This document shows, piece by piece, positions 1 through 8,312 of a stretch of 64,000 nucleotides of DNA. Origin of the DNA: DASUPK01 sp963695805. GTDB lineage: Bacteria; Actinomycetota; Thermoleophilia; Solirubrobacterales; 70-9. The translations under genes and the position numbers were made by a program. The stretch lies in assembly GCA_963695805.1 (NCBI GenBank), contig CAVOHV010000002.1, positions 372,001 through 436,000 of the forward strand, in the 5' to 3' direction. The notes beneath the pieces were generated by a model that saw nothing but the letters and a program-made list of their open reading frames with translations, searched no databases and was not told the DNA's origin. Position 1 is the first letter of the stretch, and every line of letters starts with the position of its first letter.

Positions 1-91
1 TCAACGTTAGCGCTGTGCCTTAGCGGTCCCTTACGGGACAGAGGCGTGGAACCGTCTCACCGCTACCAAGAAATTGGTACTGTCGCCGCCA

Positions 92-913
92 GTGAGGAGA
101 GCGCTTGCGGCAGCGGTCTTGGTGGGTGTGCTGGCGGTCCCGACGACTGCTGGTGCGATCACCTACGCGCCCGTCGATCAGCCCGGCCCTGCACTGAGCG
201 TCTCGCAGGCCCAGCTCAACTCCTCCATGCAGTGCACGGACAACCTGGCGAGCACCACCAAGGCGCCCGTCCTCCTGGTCCACGGCACGGGCAGCAACCC
301 GCCGCACAACTTCGGCTGGAACTGGGAGCCGGCGCTCGACGACCTCGGCATCCCCTGGTGCACGGTCGCACTGCCCGGGAACGGCCTCCTCGACATCCAG
401 GACGCGGGCGAGTACGTCGTCAACGCGATTCGCACCATGTACGCGACGGCCGGCCGGAGGATCTCCATCATCGGCCACAGCCAGGGCGGCATGCTGCCAC
501 GCTGGGTCTTCAGGTTCTGGCCGGACACTCGGGCGATGGTCGACGACGACATCGGCTTCGCCGCCAGCAACCACGGCACCACTGGCGCCGAGACCCTCTG
601 CCAGATCCCGTGCGCGGCGGCGGACTGGCAGCAGAGCGACAAATCCCAGTTCATCGCAGCGCTCAACTCCTACCAGGAGACCTTCCCAGGAATCTCCTAC
701 ACGGAGGTCTATAGCCACCTGGACGAGATCGTCACCCCGAACTCCGATGACACGGGCAGCTCGTCGGTCCACGGCGGCGGAGGCGCGATCACCAACGTGG
801 GGATCCAGGACATCTGCCCGGCGGATCCCTCCGAGCACCTGGCGGTCGGCACGCAGGACTACGTCGCTTACGACCTGGCCGATCGATGCGCTCGAGCATC
901 CCGGCCCCGCTGA
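92..913 (+). CDS. secreted lipase-like alpha/beta hydrolase (frame lost near C-terminus)
   Basis: Exported alpha/beta hydrolase of the bacterial triacylglycerol lipase (EstA, class 2) type, expected to split acyl esters outside the cell. The GTG at 92 is preferred because it gives a classic signal peptide (basic MRR, hydrophobic core, cleavage near TTAGA); an in-frame TTG at 74 would add six residues. The oxyanion-loop motif HGTGSN lies near residue 64 and the nucleophile elbow GHSQGG near residue 130; an SNHGTT segment follows. The frame ends at 913 after a short aberrant tail, while lipase-like sequence continues in the next frame (following entry), so one extra base around 880-885 appears to split the gene. 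Function is inferred from motifs. Confidence 0.75.
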   Translation: MRRALAAAVLVGVLAVPTTAGAITYAPVDQPGPALSVSQAQLNSSMQCTDNLASTTKAPVLLVHGTGSNPPHNFGWNWEPALDDLGIPWCTVALPGNGLLDIQDAGEYVVNAIRTMYATAGRRISIIGHSQGGMLPRWVFRFWPDTRAMVDDDIGFAASNHGTTGAETLCQIPCAAADWQQSDKSQFIAALNSYQETFPGISYTEVYSHLDEIVTPNSDDTGSSSVHGGGGAITNVGIQDICPADPSEHLAVGTQDYVAYDLADRCARASRPR

Positions 914-1238
914 CCCGGCGCGCGCCCAGGCGAATGATCCGTCCATCTGCACTCCCGCGAAGCTGATGCCCGGGATCGATCCGGTCACCTACCTGACGGA
1001 CCTGGCGGCCTCTGCCGCCGACCTGGCGACCAACATGGCCACTGCCCCGACGGTGCCCGCCGAGCCGCCGCTCCGCTGCTACGTCACCGCGACTTGCCCA
1101 CCGTCCGGCGCTGTCGCCGACATGCCGTCCAAGGCCAAGGCGAAGTGCAAGCGAAAGCGCGGCCATCGCGCCGAGGCGAGCAACCGCCGCCACTGCAAGA
1201 AGCGCCATCAGGGCCGCCAGCCGCCCGCCAATCCCTGA
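882..1238 (+). pseudogene. C-terminal continuation of the lipase in the shifted frame
   Basis: Starting with IDALEHPGPADPARAQ, this frame continues the hydrolase without a start codon of its own. It carries the region expected after the catalytic core and ends in a strongly basic, Cys-containing tail (KAKAKCKRKRGHRAEA and onward). Such K/R/C tails are, as I recall, common on exported proteins of Solirubrobacterales. Removing one base near 880-885 fuses it to the preceding entry and gives a protein of about 380 residues. It may be a real pseudogene or an assembly indel. Confidence 0.65.
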
Positions 1239-1274
1239 GCACGGTCGCGGCTACCATTCACCTGCACATAGCGC

Positions 1275-1634
1275 GGGGCCGAATCGGATTCGACTTGGTC
1301 ATCCGTGCGATCAGGTTGCAGGTCGAGGTTCCAGGAGGCCTCGTTAAACACCTGGACCAACCAATAAGTGCGGACCATGAGTTCGCCCTCGCGGCTTAGT
1401 TAGTAGCTAAGTAGTGAGCGTCGGCCCACCCGCGCCCGAGGGGTGGGGTCCCGGCGTCAGCATCGGGCTCACCCGGTCGGCCCGCCCCGACCGTCCGGGG
1501 AAATCGAAGGGGCTGTGCCCTCCGGCATCTCCCGCCGGCAGCGGAGGCCGAAGGGCGAGATCAAAAGCGCCGGCTAAACCTGTAGACACCGATCGTTCGT
1601 GGCCGAGGACGTGGCTTCGATGCCACCGGCTCCA
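1275..1634 (+). ncRNA. ssrA: transfer-messenger RNA (tmRNA)
   Basis: tmRNA rescues stalled ribosomes together with SmpB by adding a degradation tag. The 5' end GGGGCCG (1275-1281) pairs with CGGCTCC (1627-1633) to form a 7-bp acceptor stem with a G3-U wobble, the alanine identity element; A1634 is the discriminator and CCA is not encoded. Next to the acceptor is the typical GAATCGGATTCGACTTGG block. The T-arm is GTGGC/GCCAC around TTCGAT (1611-1626), preceded by the characteristic GCTAAACCTGTAGAC. The tag frame starts at GCG 1370 and reads ADHEFALAA, ending at TAG 1397-1399; the LAA end is the protease signal. No smpB gene is in the window. Confidence 0.93.
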
Positions 1635-1706
1635 TTTCCCACCGCACCGGTAGGCTGACCCGACCGCGGCCAGGATTGGCCGAGACTGGAAAGAGGGGGA
1701 CAGGCA

Positions 1707-2546
1707 ATGTCGATCAGCGAGCGGGAAGCTCAGCAAATCGAGAAAGCAAACGCGAGCGGCAGCACGCCGGTCGTCTTCATCCACGGGCTCTGGCTGCTGC
1801 CGAGCAGCTGGAACAACTGGGTGGAGTTTTTCGAGGAGAACGGCTACGCGGGCCTGACCCCCGACTGGCCGGACGACCCTGAGACCGTCGAAGAGGCGAG
1901 GGCCAATCCCGATGTCTTGGCGAAGAAGTCGCTGAAGCAGGTTGCCGACCACACCGCCGAGGTGATCGCCGGGCTCCAGAAGAAGCCCGCAGTGATGGGC
2001 CATTCGACAGGCGGGCTGCTCACCTTCATGATCGCCGACCGCGGGCTCTCAGCCGCCTCAGTCGCGATCGATCCCGGGCCCTTCCGCGGTGTGCTGCCGC
2101 TACCGATCGCCGCACTGCGCTCGGCGGCTCCCGTGCTCAAGAACCCGTTCAACCGAAGCCGTGCGATCGCGCTCACCCTGGACCAGTTCAAGTACGGCTG
2201 GGCGAACGCGCTCAGCGACGACGAGGCGAAGCAGCTCTATGAGACCTACCACGTGGCGGCGCCTGGGAAAGCGCTGATGCAGATGGCGAATGCCAACCTC
2301 AACCCCTGGACCGAGGCCAAGGTCGATCCCAAGAATCCCGAGCGGGGACCCCTCCTGATCATCGACGGCGAGAAGGACCACACCGTGCCCTGGGCAATCG
2401 CGAACGCGGCCTACAAGCGGCAGAGCCACAACGAGGCGGTCACCGAGATCGAGAAGATCCCGAACCGCGGTCATGCGCTGACGATCGACAGCGGCTGGCG
2501 CGAGGTCGCGCAAAAGGCGCTCGACTTCGTCAAGCGCTTCGTCTAG
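1707..2546 (+). CDS. alpha/beta hydrolase
   Basis: Cytosolic alpha/beta-fold hydrolase of 279 residues with no signal peptide. The motif VVFIHGLWLLPSSWNNW (about residues 23-39) provides the oxyanion hole, GHSTGG (about 98-103) is the nucleophile elbow with catalytic Ser, LLIIDGEKDHTVP (about 213-225) holds the acid, and NRGHAL (about 251-256) the catalytic His. The triad therefore looks complete. A purine-rich ribosome site (AAGAGGGGGA) precedes the ATG at 1707. It stands alone between ssrA and the convergent NYN-nuclease gene, so the substrate cannot be deduced; a lipase, esterase or haloperoxidase-like enzyme are all possible. Confidence 0.85.
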   Translation: MSISEREAQQIEKANASGSTPVVFIHGLWLLPSSWNNWVEFFEENGYAGLTPDWPDDPETVEEARANPDVLAKKSLKQVADHTAEVIAGLQKKPAVMGHSTGGLLTFMIADRGLSAASVAIDPGPFRGVLPLPIAALRSAAPVLKNPFNRSRAIALTLDQFKYGWANALSDDEAKQLYETYHVAAPGKALMQMANANLNPWTEAKVDPKNPERGPLLIIDGEKDHTVPWAIANAAYKRQSHNEAVTEIEKIPNRGHALTIDSGWREVAQKALDFVKRFV

Positions 2547-2552
2547 CCCCGC

Positions 2553-2927
2553 TCACGCCCCTTCGATATCGCGCCTGAAGGCCTCGGCCGGCTCGATGGT
2601 GGCGTCCAAAAACCTCGCCTGATCCGCAAGCGCGCGGTCCGAGGTGACGACCCGGATCCCCTCCGGGTCGGGATCCTCTTTCAGGAGGCGAACGATCTCG
2701 TCGTCCGCGGCATTGGGCCCTGCCTTCGGCGCGGAGGCGATCTCGACCACCGGGGACTTGATCGGGGGAGACGGCGGGCGCTCGAAGACCACCGTGACGT
2801 CGTCTCCCGTCGAGGCGACGAACCGCTCGAGCTGGTCGACGAGGCGGACCATCGCTGCGTGGCGGTCCTTCCACCAGCCGTCGGGCCCCGTTCCGATCAC
2901 GTTCATCGCGTCCACGATCCAGCGCAT
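2553..2927 (-). CDS. NYN (YacP-like) domain ribonuclease
   Basis: Small 124-residue protein of the NYN/PIN-like nuclease fold resembling the YacP family, whose B. subtilis member is an mRNA endonuclease. Acidic metal-binding positions are visible in IVDAMNVIGT at the N-terminus, in NAADDEIVRLL and in VVTSDRALADQ. The start is the ATG at 2925-2927, because MRWIVDAMNVIG is the expected beginning; the open frame upstream is a shadow of the cupin gene. Stop and start overlap as TGATG with the upstream cupin gene, suggesting translational coupling. The RNA target is unknown. Confidence 0.75.
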   Translation of the reverse strand: MRWIVDAMNVIGTGPDGWWKDRHAAMVRLVDQLERFVASTGDDVTVVFERPPSPPIKSPVVEIASAPKAGPNAADDEIVRLLKEDPDPEGIRVVTSDRALADQARFLDATIEPAEAFRRDIEGA

Positions 2928-3499
2928 CAGGCAGGCTCGCGCCAGAGCTCGGTGAGCGGGCCCGTCGGCCCCTCGACCGGGTCCGCACCGGGCAGCGGCA
3001 CCGCCCGGATGCTGGACACCGCCTCGTCGTGCTCGGCCGGATCGCCGCGGCGGATGTCCCACGGCATCCCGTTCGGATAGGCGCCGATCACGAGCAGATC
3101 GGAGCTCGAGCCCTGGTTGCAGTGGCCGGTGCCGGCCGGCAGGACGAGAACGTCGCCCTGCCCGATCTCGAAGCCTCGGCCGCTGGGGCCGCCGAGCATG
3201 ACCGTGGCCGTCCCACGGACGATGCCGAGCGCCTCATGGGTGATCGAGTGGAAGTGGTGGAAGGAGAAGATCCCGTCCCGCCACTCGGGCAGCCAGCCGT
3301 TCGAGGCGAGCAGCTGCTCGCAGGTGTTCGGGTCTTGGGCTGCCTCGACGCCGTGGTAGATCAGGACGGGCAGCGGCGAGTTGGGGATCCCGCCGTCGTC
3401 CTCGAAGCTATGTGTCTCGGGCTGGTGGGCTTCGATCCCGAAGAGCCTACGCCTGACCGGCGGCGACCCAGACCTGGTTCGACAGGCTGACCCGGCCAT
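2927..3499 (-). CDS. cupin-domain protein (YjlB-like)
   Basis: Single-domain cupin. Metal-binding histidines are in FSFHHFHSITHEALG and the second cupin motif in GDVLVLPAGTGHCNQG. The conserved N-terminus appears to be EAHQPETHSFEDDG. The only canonical start for this frame is the ATG at 3499, which overlaps the methyltransferase gene by 53 bp and adds about 21 unusual residues; an ATC at 3434-3436, 10 nt after the upstream stop, would start exactly at the conserved segment. The gene lies between the methyltransferase and the NYN nuclease in a three-gene cluster. Ligand and reaction unknown. Confidence 0.8.
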   Translation of the reverse strand: MAGSACRTRSGSPPVRRRLFGIEAHQPETHSFEDDGGIPNSPLPVLIYHGVEAAQDPNTCEQLLASNGWLPEWRDGIFSFHHFHSITHEALGIVRGTATVMLGGPSGRGFEIGQGDVLVLPAGTGHCNQGSSSDLLVIGAYPNGMPWDIRRGDPAEHDEAVSSIRAVPLPGADPVEGPTGPLTELWREPA

Positions 3500-4169
3500 C
3501 GCCGTCAGCCCGATCGCGTGCGACGTCCGCGATCGCGTCCCAGGTCTCCCGCTGGACCTCCTCGGGATGCGGAGAGATCATCGCGACGAGCGGGGCGGCA
3601 ATCGCCTTGATGTTTTCGACGTACTCTTCGGCCGATTCGAACGGGAAGGTCACCTCGAGTTCATCCACCCGTACGTCCGAGAATCCGCCGCCCTCCAGCA
3701 GTCCCCCGATCGCTTCCGCGGTGGGGCGCGAGAGCGGGCCGGGCGTCCCGAGCGGGGGCGGGGGGACGTCGAGCCGCTCCATCGCCGTCTTCATCGCGAT
3801 CCCCAGCCACGGTACGCGTTCCGGCGCGCCCCAGGAGCTAATCGCGAAGCGGCTGCCGGGCTTGAGGAAGCCGCGGACCTTGGCCGCAGCGCCCTCGCCG
3901 TCGGGGTCGAAGATGATTCCCCAGCGCGAGACAGCGGCATCGAAGCTCTCGTGCGGGAAGTCGAGTGAGTTCGCGTCGGACTGCATGAACTCGATGTTCT
4001 CCACACTGTTGGCGGCAGCTCGCTGCCGGCCGAAGTTGAGCATCTCGGCCGAGATGTCGGTGGCGATGACGCTGCCCTCGGGCCCGACCTTGCGGGCCGC
4101 CGTCAGCGCTGGCTCACCGTAGCCCGCGGCCACGTCGAGGACGCGGTCGCCCTCCGAAATGGCGGCCAT
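3447..4169 (-). CDS. class I SAM-dependent methyltransferase (UbiE-like)
   Basis: Rossmann-fold methyltransferase. The SAM motif VLDVAAGYGEPALTA and the acidic ribose-binding loop ATDISAEML are clear, followed by MQSDANSLDFP and a C-terminal half typical of UbiE/Coq5-like enzymes. The first ATG is at 4169, but the same frame continues upstream to an in-frame TGA at 4314-4316 and encodes a typical family N-terminus (FRAKQRDQWNGAATGW, then WSTYTDEHAG). No ATG, GTG or TTG lies in that extension; an ATC at 4290-4292 would give about 281 residues. Either a rare start is used or a base is wrong. First gene of the methyltransferase-cupin-NYN cluster; substrate unknown. Confidence 0.85.
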   Translation of the reverse strand: MAAISEGDRVLDVAAGYGEPALTAARKVGPEGSVIATDISAEMLNFGRQRAAANSVENIEFMQSDANSLDFPHESFDAAVSRWGIIFDPDGEGAAAKVRGFLKPGSRFAISSWGAPERVPWLGIAMKTAMERLDVPPPPLGTPGPLSRPTAEAIGGLLEGGGFSDVRVDELEVTFPFESAEEYVENIKAIAAPLVAMISPHPEEVQRETWDAIADVARDRADGDGRVSLSNQVWVAAGQA

Positions 4170-4471
4170 CTCGACGATACGCTCGCAGACATTGCCGGCG
4201 TGTTCATCCGTGTAGGTGGACCAGTCGTTCCACCCCGTTGCGGCGCCGTTCCACTGGTCCCTCTGCTTGGCGCGGAACTCGGTCGCGTCGATCGACTTCG
4301 CTTTCGTCTCCCCTCACTAGTGGTGGGTACGGCGACGACGATATTCCTCCGCCGCGCGGGCCTGTGTGCGAAGGCGCACGGGGGCGCCACCCGTGCATTA
4401 GGAACTTTTCACACGAGCTTTACCTCGTGGGACGAGTCTGCACCCATGGTTTTGGGTAGAGGGGTGGTCGA

Positions 4472-4639
4472 GTGAACGGACGACCGATCTGGGCTGTGAG
4501 CGCGTGGGGCGGGTTCATCTGCGTCCTGTTCGCGTTCACCTCGCTCGTGCATGATTCGCGCGATGCGAGCGGCGTGATGTTGCTGGGCGCGGCAGTGCTG
4601 GTGGGCTGGGCGTTCTGGCTCGCACGACACGAGCGGTGA
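4472..4639 (+). CDS. small two-helix membrane protein
   Basis: A 55-residue ORF starting at GTG 4472 with a good ribosome site (AGAGGGG, about 7 nt upstream). It encodes two hydrophobic helices, WGGFICVLFAFTSLV and VMLLGAAVLVGWAFWLA, joined by a short polar turn (HDSRDASG). It sits between the methyltransferase cluster and the convergent beta-propeller gene. No family recognised. Support is the start context, the membrane topology and its fit in an otherwise empty stretch. Confidence 0.55.
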   Translation: MNGRPIWAVSAWGGFICVLFAFTSLVHDSRDASGVMLLGAAVLVGWAFWLARHER

Positions 4640-4644
4640 CCGCA

Positions 4645-5892
4645 CTAGCGAAAGACGCCCGTGTGGCCGAGCGAGTAGCGCCCCGGTTGAGGAAAGACGC
4701 ACAGGCCGTGCGGGCCGTTGCCAACCGGGATCTGGGCGATCACCCTCCCGGTCCGGGTGTTGAATACGTAGACGACTGCGTTGTAGCGACCCGCCAGCCA
4801 GAGCACGCGGCCGTCCGCTGACACGCCTCCCATGTCGGGGCTGCCGCCGCCCGGGATCCGCCATTTCTGGACCGCCCTGCCGCGCGCGAAGGAGATCACC
4901 GACACTGAACCCTCCATCCGGTTGGAGACGTAGAGGTCGCGTGCGTCACGGCTGACATAAAGGCCGTGGGCACCGGTGCCGGTGGGGATGAAGCCCACCC
5001 TCCTGAGCCGGTGGGCATCGACGATCCAAACACCGCCGCGCGCCATGTCAGCCACGTAGAAGTCCTTCCCGTCAGGCGAGAGCTTCACGTCCTGTGGCAT
5101 GCCCCCCGGGTCGAGGGCAATCGATCCCACCACCTTCTCGTTCGCGACATCGACCTCGACCGCCTTGCCGTCGAACTCGCAGCTGAGCAGCAGGAAGCGC
5201 CCATCGGCCGTGAAGTCCATGTGATTGGGCCCCGAGCACGGGACAGGCAGCGAGTGATGGAGCTTCATCGTGTGCGCGTCCCGGAAGTCGAGGCGCTGAA
5301 GCCGCTCGGAGACGACGATGGCGTAGCGGCCGTCGGGCGTGAAGTAGAGGTTGTACGGGTCCGTCACCGGAATGGTGCGTCCCGGCTTCCCCGTGCGCGG
5401 GTCGATCGCGGTGAGGCTGTTGCCTTGGTCATTGTTGACCCAGAGCGTCTTCAGGTCGTAGGAGGGAACAACGTGCTGAGGATTGATTCCGACCGGGAAC
5501 TGGTCGATCACCTTGTAGGTGCGCGGATTGATGACGCTGACCGTGTTGCTTTCGCTGTTCGGCACGTAGACCAGGTTCGGATCGTGCCGGACCGCCGGCG
5601 CGAGCAGCCCCGGGCGGTCGGCCGCATAGACGTTCTTCGGATTGATCGCCGGGGGCCCGACCCGGCCGTCCTTTCCGGTGGTCGGGATCGCGGAGGCCGA
5701 AGAGGTACGGGTCTTATCCCCGGACGATCCGCCTCCGAGTACTAAGGCGAGGACGACGGCGACGGCTCCGCTGAGGAGGATTGTCAGCCACACGAGACGG
5801 CGGCGACGGGCCCGAGCGATAGTCGCCCGTCGTCGGCGCTCGCGTCGGCGGCGCTCCCCTGGTTCACGAGGTCGAGGTGCGTCAGCTGTCAT
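4645..5892 (-). CDS. membrane-anchored YVTN/lactonase-type beta-propeller protein
   Basis: A 415-residue protein with a short Arg-rich cytoplasmic N-terminus, one transmembrane segment (LVWLTILLSGAVAVVLALVL, about residues 33-52) and an extracytoplasmic seven-bladed-type propeller. Repeats of the YVTN kind are plain: LVYVPNSESNTVSVINPRT, LWVNNDQGNSLTAIDPRTG, FYVADMARGGVWIVDAHR, LYVSNRMEGSVSVISFARG, and VVYVFNTRTGRVIAQIPVG. Conserved GPHGL and PQDVKLSPDG turns recur. Such proteins may bind ligands or partners or act as lactonases; no active site is assigned. The gene is divergent from a second anchored propeller gene at 6019 across a 126-bp gap, so the two may share regulation. Confidence 0.85.
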   Translation of the reverse strand: MTADAPRPREPGERRRRERRRRATIARARRRRLVWLTILLSGAVAVVLALVLGGGSSGDKTRTSSASAIPTTGKDGRVGPPAINPKNVYAADRPGLLAPAVRHDPNLVYVPNSESNTVSVINPRTYKVIDQFPVGINPQHVVPSYDLKTLWVNNDQGNSLTAIDPRTGKPGRTIPVTDPYNLYFTPDGRYAIVVSERLQRLDFRDAHTMKLHHSLPVPCSGPNHMDFTADGRFLLLSCEFDGKAVEVDVANEKVVGSIALDPGGMPQDVKLSPDGKDFYVADMARGGVWIVDAHRLRRVGFIPTGTGAHGLYVSRDARDLYVSNRMEGSVSVISFARGRAVQKWRIPGGGSPDMGGVSADGRVLWLAGRYNAVVYVFNTRTGRVIAQIPVGNGPHGLCVFPQPGRYSLGHTGVFR

Positions 5893-6018
5893 GCCACTGG
5901 GAGCCCACGTCCAGACTAGGCCTCAACCCAACGTCACCGGCAGAACATGAAGGGAAGCTGAATTCGGGGAGCCTGCGCAAACGCCCTCACCCGCTCCGAT
6001 TCCCGGATAGTTCCGACC

Positions 6019-7080
6019 GTGTCCGCGCCACCCACCGCACGCAGGCGGACCCCTCGGCCGCGCCGAAGGATGAGCGGTGCTCGGCGGCGGGGTCTTCTTC
6101 GTCTCGCCGTGGTCGTCGCGGTGGTCCTCGTATTCGTCTTCCTGACCGCCACAGGGCTCTTCTCCGGCGGGTCGAAGACGCACACGGCTTCCATCGCCAG
6201 GTCGAGTCCGCCTGCTCGGACCGCGCCCCCTAATGCGGCCACCTCATCGCTTCGACTGCCCAATCCGCTTCACGGGGCGACGGCGACCACGAGCGGCAAC
6301 CGGCTCCTCGTGATCGGCGGCGCCGACCGGGCTGACGTCTCCAGCGACACGGTGCTGGCGCTCGACCCGAGCAGCGGGAAGGTCTCATCGGGCGGCACCT
6401 TGGTGCACCCCATGCACGATGCGGCCGCCGCCACCGTCGGTGGGCGCAGCCTGGTCTTCGGCGGTGGCGCGGCGACGGGCTTCGACACCGTCCAGGAGCT
6501 CCTCCCCGGAGGAGCCGCTCACCAGATCGGCCGTCTGCCCGTGGCGGCCTCGGATCTCTCTGCGGTCACCAGCGGAGGCGCGGCCTATGTGCTTGGCGGA
6601 TACGACGGCCAGAGGCCGGTCGCGTCCGTCTTTCGGACCACCGACGGCCGGAGCTTCGCGAGGGTCGCCGAGCTGCCCACGGCGGTTCGCTACACGGCCG
6701 CCGCCGCGATCGGCAACCGGGTCTATGCGTTCGGGGGCGAGCTCTTCACCGGGGCGAACACCGCCCAGATCCAGGAGTACGACACCGGCACGGGGAGGAC
6801 ATCCGTCATCGGACATCTTCCGGAAGGAGTCGACCACGCTTCGGCGCTGGTGCTGAATGGCGTCATCTACCTGGTCGGGGGCCGGCGAAATGGCACCGCG
6901 AGCGACCGCATCCTTCGCTTTGATCCGTCGCGGCATGCCGTCGTTCCCGCCGGGAGGTTGCCCTCGCCAGTATTCGACGCGGCTTCCGGGACCGTCGCCG
7001 GGGTGGGCTATCTGGCCGGTGGCATCGGCGCGCAGGGAACGAGTGTGGACTCCGTGGTGTCGTTGTCAGAAATTCCTTAG
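6019..7080 (+). CDS. membrane-anchored Kelch-repeat protein
   Basis: A 353-residue protein with an Arg-rich N-terminal tail, one transmembrane helix (LLRLAVVVAVVLVFVFLTAT, about residues 26-45), a Ser/Thr/Ala linker and Kelch-type beta-propeller repeats. The double-glycine Kelch signature recurs: LLVIGGADRADV, SLVFGGGAATG, AYVLGGYDGQRPV, VYAFGGELFTG, IYLVGGRRNG, GYLAGGIGAQG, giving about six blades. GTG start at 6019. It resembles in architecture, though not in sequence, the divergent propeller gene at 4645-5892. It is followed closely by the LolA-like gene at 7098. Probably an envelope scaffold; no catalytic site is visible. Confidence 0.85.
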   Translation: MSAPPTARRRTPRPRRRMSGARRRGLLRLAVVVAVVLVFVFLTATGLFSGGSKTHTASIARSSPPARTAPPNAATSSLRLPNPLHGATATTSGNRLLVIGGADRADVSSDTVLALDPSSGKVSSGGTLVHPMHDAAAATVGGRSLVFGGGAATGFDTVQELLPGGAAHQIGRLPVAASDLSAVTSGGAAYVLGGYDGQRPVASVFRTTDGRSFARVAELPTAVRYTAAAAIGNRVYAFGGELFTGANTAQIQEYDTGTGRTSVIGHLPEGVDHASALVLNGVIYLVGGRRNGTASDRILRFDPSRHAVVPAGRLPSPVFDAASGTVAGVGYLAGGIGAQGTSVDSVVSLSEIP

Positions 7081-7097
7081 GGAGGCGGCGTAGCCTT

Positions 7098-8309
7098 TTG
7101 TCAGTGAAGTTTCTGAGGCGGATCTCAACCCGGAGGCTCCTCGCGCTGTGCGCGGCGTGCGTGGCTGGGGGAGTCGGCGCCACCGCCATCGCGATGGCCG
7201 CGAGCGGCGGAGGGGCGAAGCCGCCCGCGGAGCCCCTGCCGGTCGCGGTGCACGATGCGCTCACAGCGCCGACCGTGGAGGGGGTGAGCGCGCGTATCCA
7301 ATTCACCAACCACCTGATCAGCGGCGCCGACGTGCAGGGGGCGGACCAGATTCTGAGCGGAGCCTCGGGCCGGCTCTGGGCGTCGTCCGACGGACACCTG
7401 CGACTCGAGCTTCAGGCGGACTCGAACGCCGAGGGCGCCACGAGCGACAGCCAGGTTCTCACGGACGGTCATCGCGCCTGGGTCTACGACTCCGGGTCCA
7501 ACACGGTCTTCGAGGGGTCCCTTCCGGCAGGCCACGGCGGACAGGATGGAAGCGGCTCGGCGAACGAGCAGCCGCCGTCCCTGGCTGAGATCGAGAAGGA
7601 CATCGCGAAGCTGGCCGACCACGCCCTCCTGAGCGGAGCTCAGCCGAGCGATGTCGCAGGGCAGCCCGCCTACACGGTTCGCCTGGAGCCCAAGCGCGAC
7701 GGAGGCCTTCTCGGTGGCGCCGAGATCGCCTGGGATGCGGTACACGGGACACCGCTGCGCGCCGCGGTCTACGCCAAGGGCGACAGCTCACCGGTGCTGG
7801 AGCTAAAGGCCACCGACATCAAATACGGCTCCGTGCCGACGTCGGTCTTCGACATCAGCCCGCCTCCCGGGGCGCAGGTCAACGACGTCAGTGCTCCCGG
7901 CCGCCGAGGGCCGGGCCAGGGCGATGCCCAGCCGGTCACCGGTCTGCAGGCCGTCCAGCAGCAGACGTCGTTCCCCGTGGCCGCCCCGGACACGCTGGCC
8001 GGCCTGTCCCGCAACGAGGTCCGGCTGATCCAGAGCGGCAAGGATGCCGGAGCGCTGGTCACCTACGGGCAGGGTCTCAGCGGGATCGCGGTGATCGAGC
8101 GGCCTGCCGAGCCGGCACATGGCTCGTCCGCGCCGAGCGGCGATCAGGGTCAGCTCACGCTTCCGAAGGTGTCGATCAACGGTGCCCCGGGTGAGGAGCT
8201 GGATACGGCCCTCGGGACCATGGTGAGGTTCCAGCGGAATGGCGTCGAGTACACGGTTCTCGCTTCGGCGTCTCCGGCAACGGTGCAGACCGCTGCCCGA
8301 GACCTGTAG
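7098..8309 (+). CDS. exported LolA/RseB-like protein of an ABC-two-component operon
   Basis: A 403-residue exported protein with an N-terminal signal or anchor (LLALCAACVAGGVGATAIAMA) and a lipid-carrier-like half: SGRLWASSDGHLRLELQ, DGHRAWVYDSGSNTVFEG and GQPAYTVRLEPK resemble the LolA/RseB beta-sheet fold, and IAWDAVHGTPLRAAVYAKG fits the same family. TTG 7098 is 12 nt from the GGAGG at 7081-7085; GTG 7104 is the alternative. The stop lies directly before the ABC ATPase gene. With the exporter and two-component genes that follow it could carry a lipid or sense envelope state; this is inference from context. Confidence 0.75.
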   Translation: MSVKFLRRISTRRLLALCAACVAGGVGATAIAMAASGGGAKPPAEPLPVAVHDALTAPTVEGVSARIQFTNHLISGADVQGADQILSGASGRLWASSDGHLRLELQADSNAEGATSDSQVLTDGHRAWVYDSGSNTVFEGSLPAGHGGQDGSGSANEQPPSLAEIEKDIAKLADHALLSGAQPSDVAGQPAYTVRLEPKRDGGLLGGAEIAWDAVHGTPLRAAVYAKGDSSPVLELKATDIKYGSVPTSVFDISPPPGAQVNDVSAPGRRGPGQGDAQPVTGLQAVQQQTSFPVAAPDTLAGLSRNEVRLIQSGKDAGALVTYGQGLSGIAVIERPAEPAHGSSAPSGDQGQLTLPKVSINGAPGEELDTALGTMVRFQRNGVEYTVLASASPATVQTAARDL

Positions 8310-8312
8310 TTG

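Noticed and set aside
1..73. A gene or RNA at the left edge
   Set aside because: No start, stem-loop or motif convinced me; only the region upstream of the lipase is seen.
5893..6018. A defined operator between the two propeller genes
   Set aside because: No inverted or direct repeat of useful length is visible.
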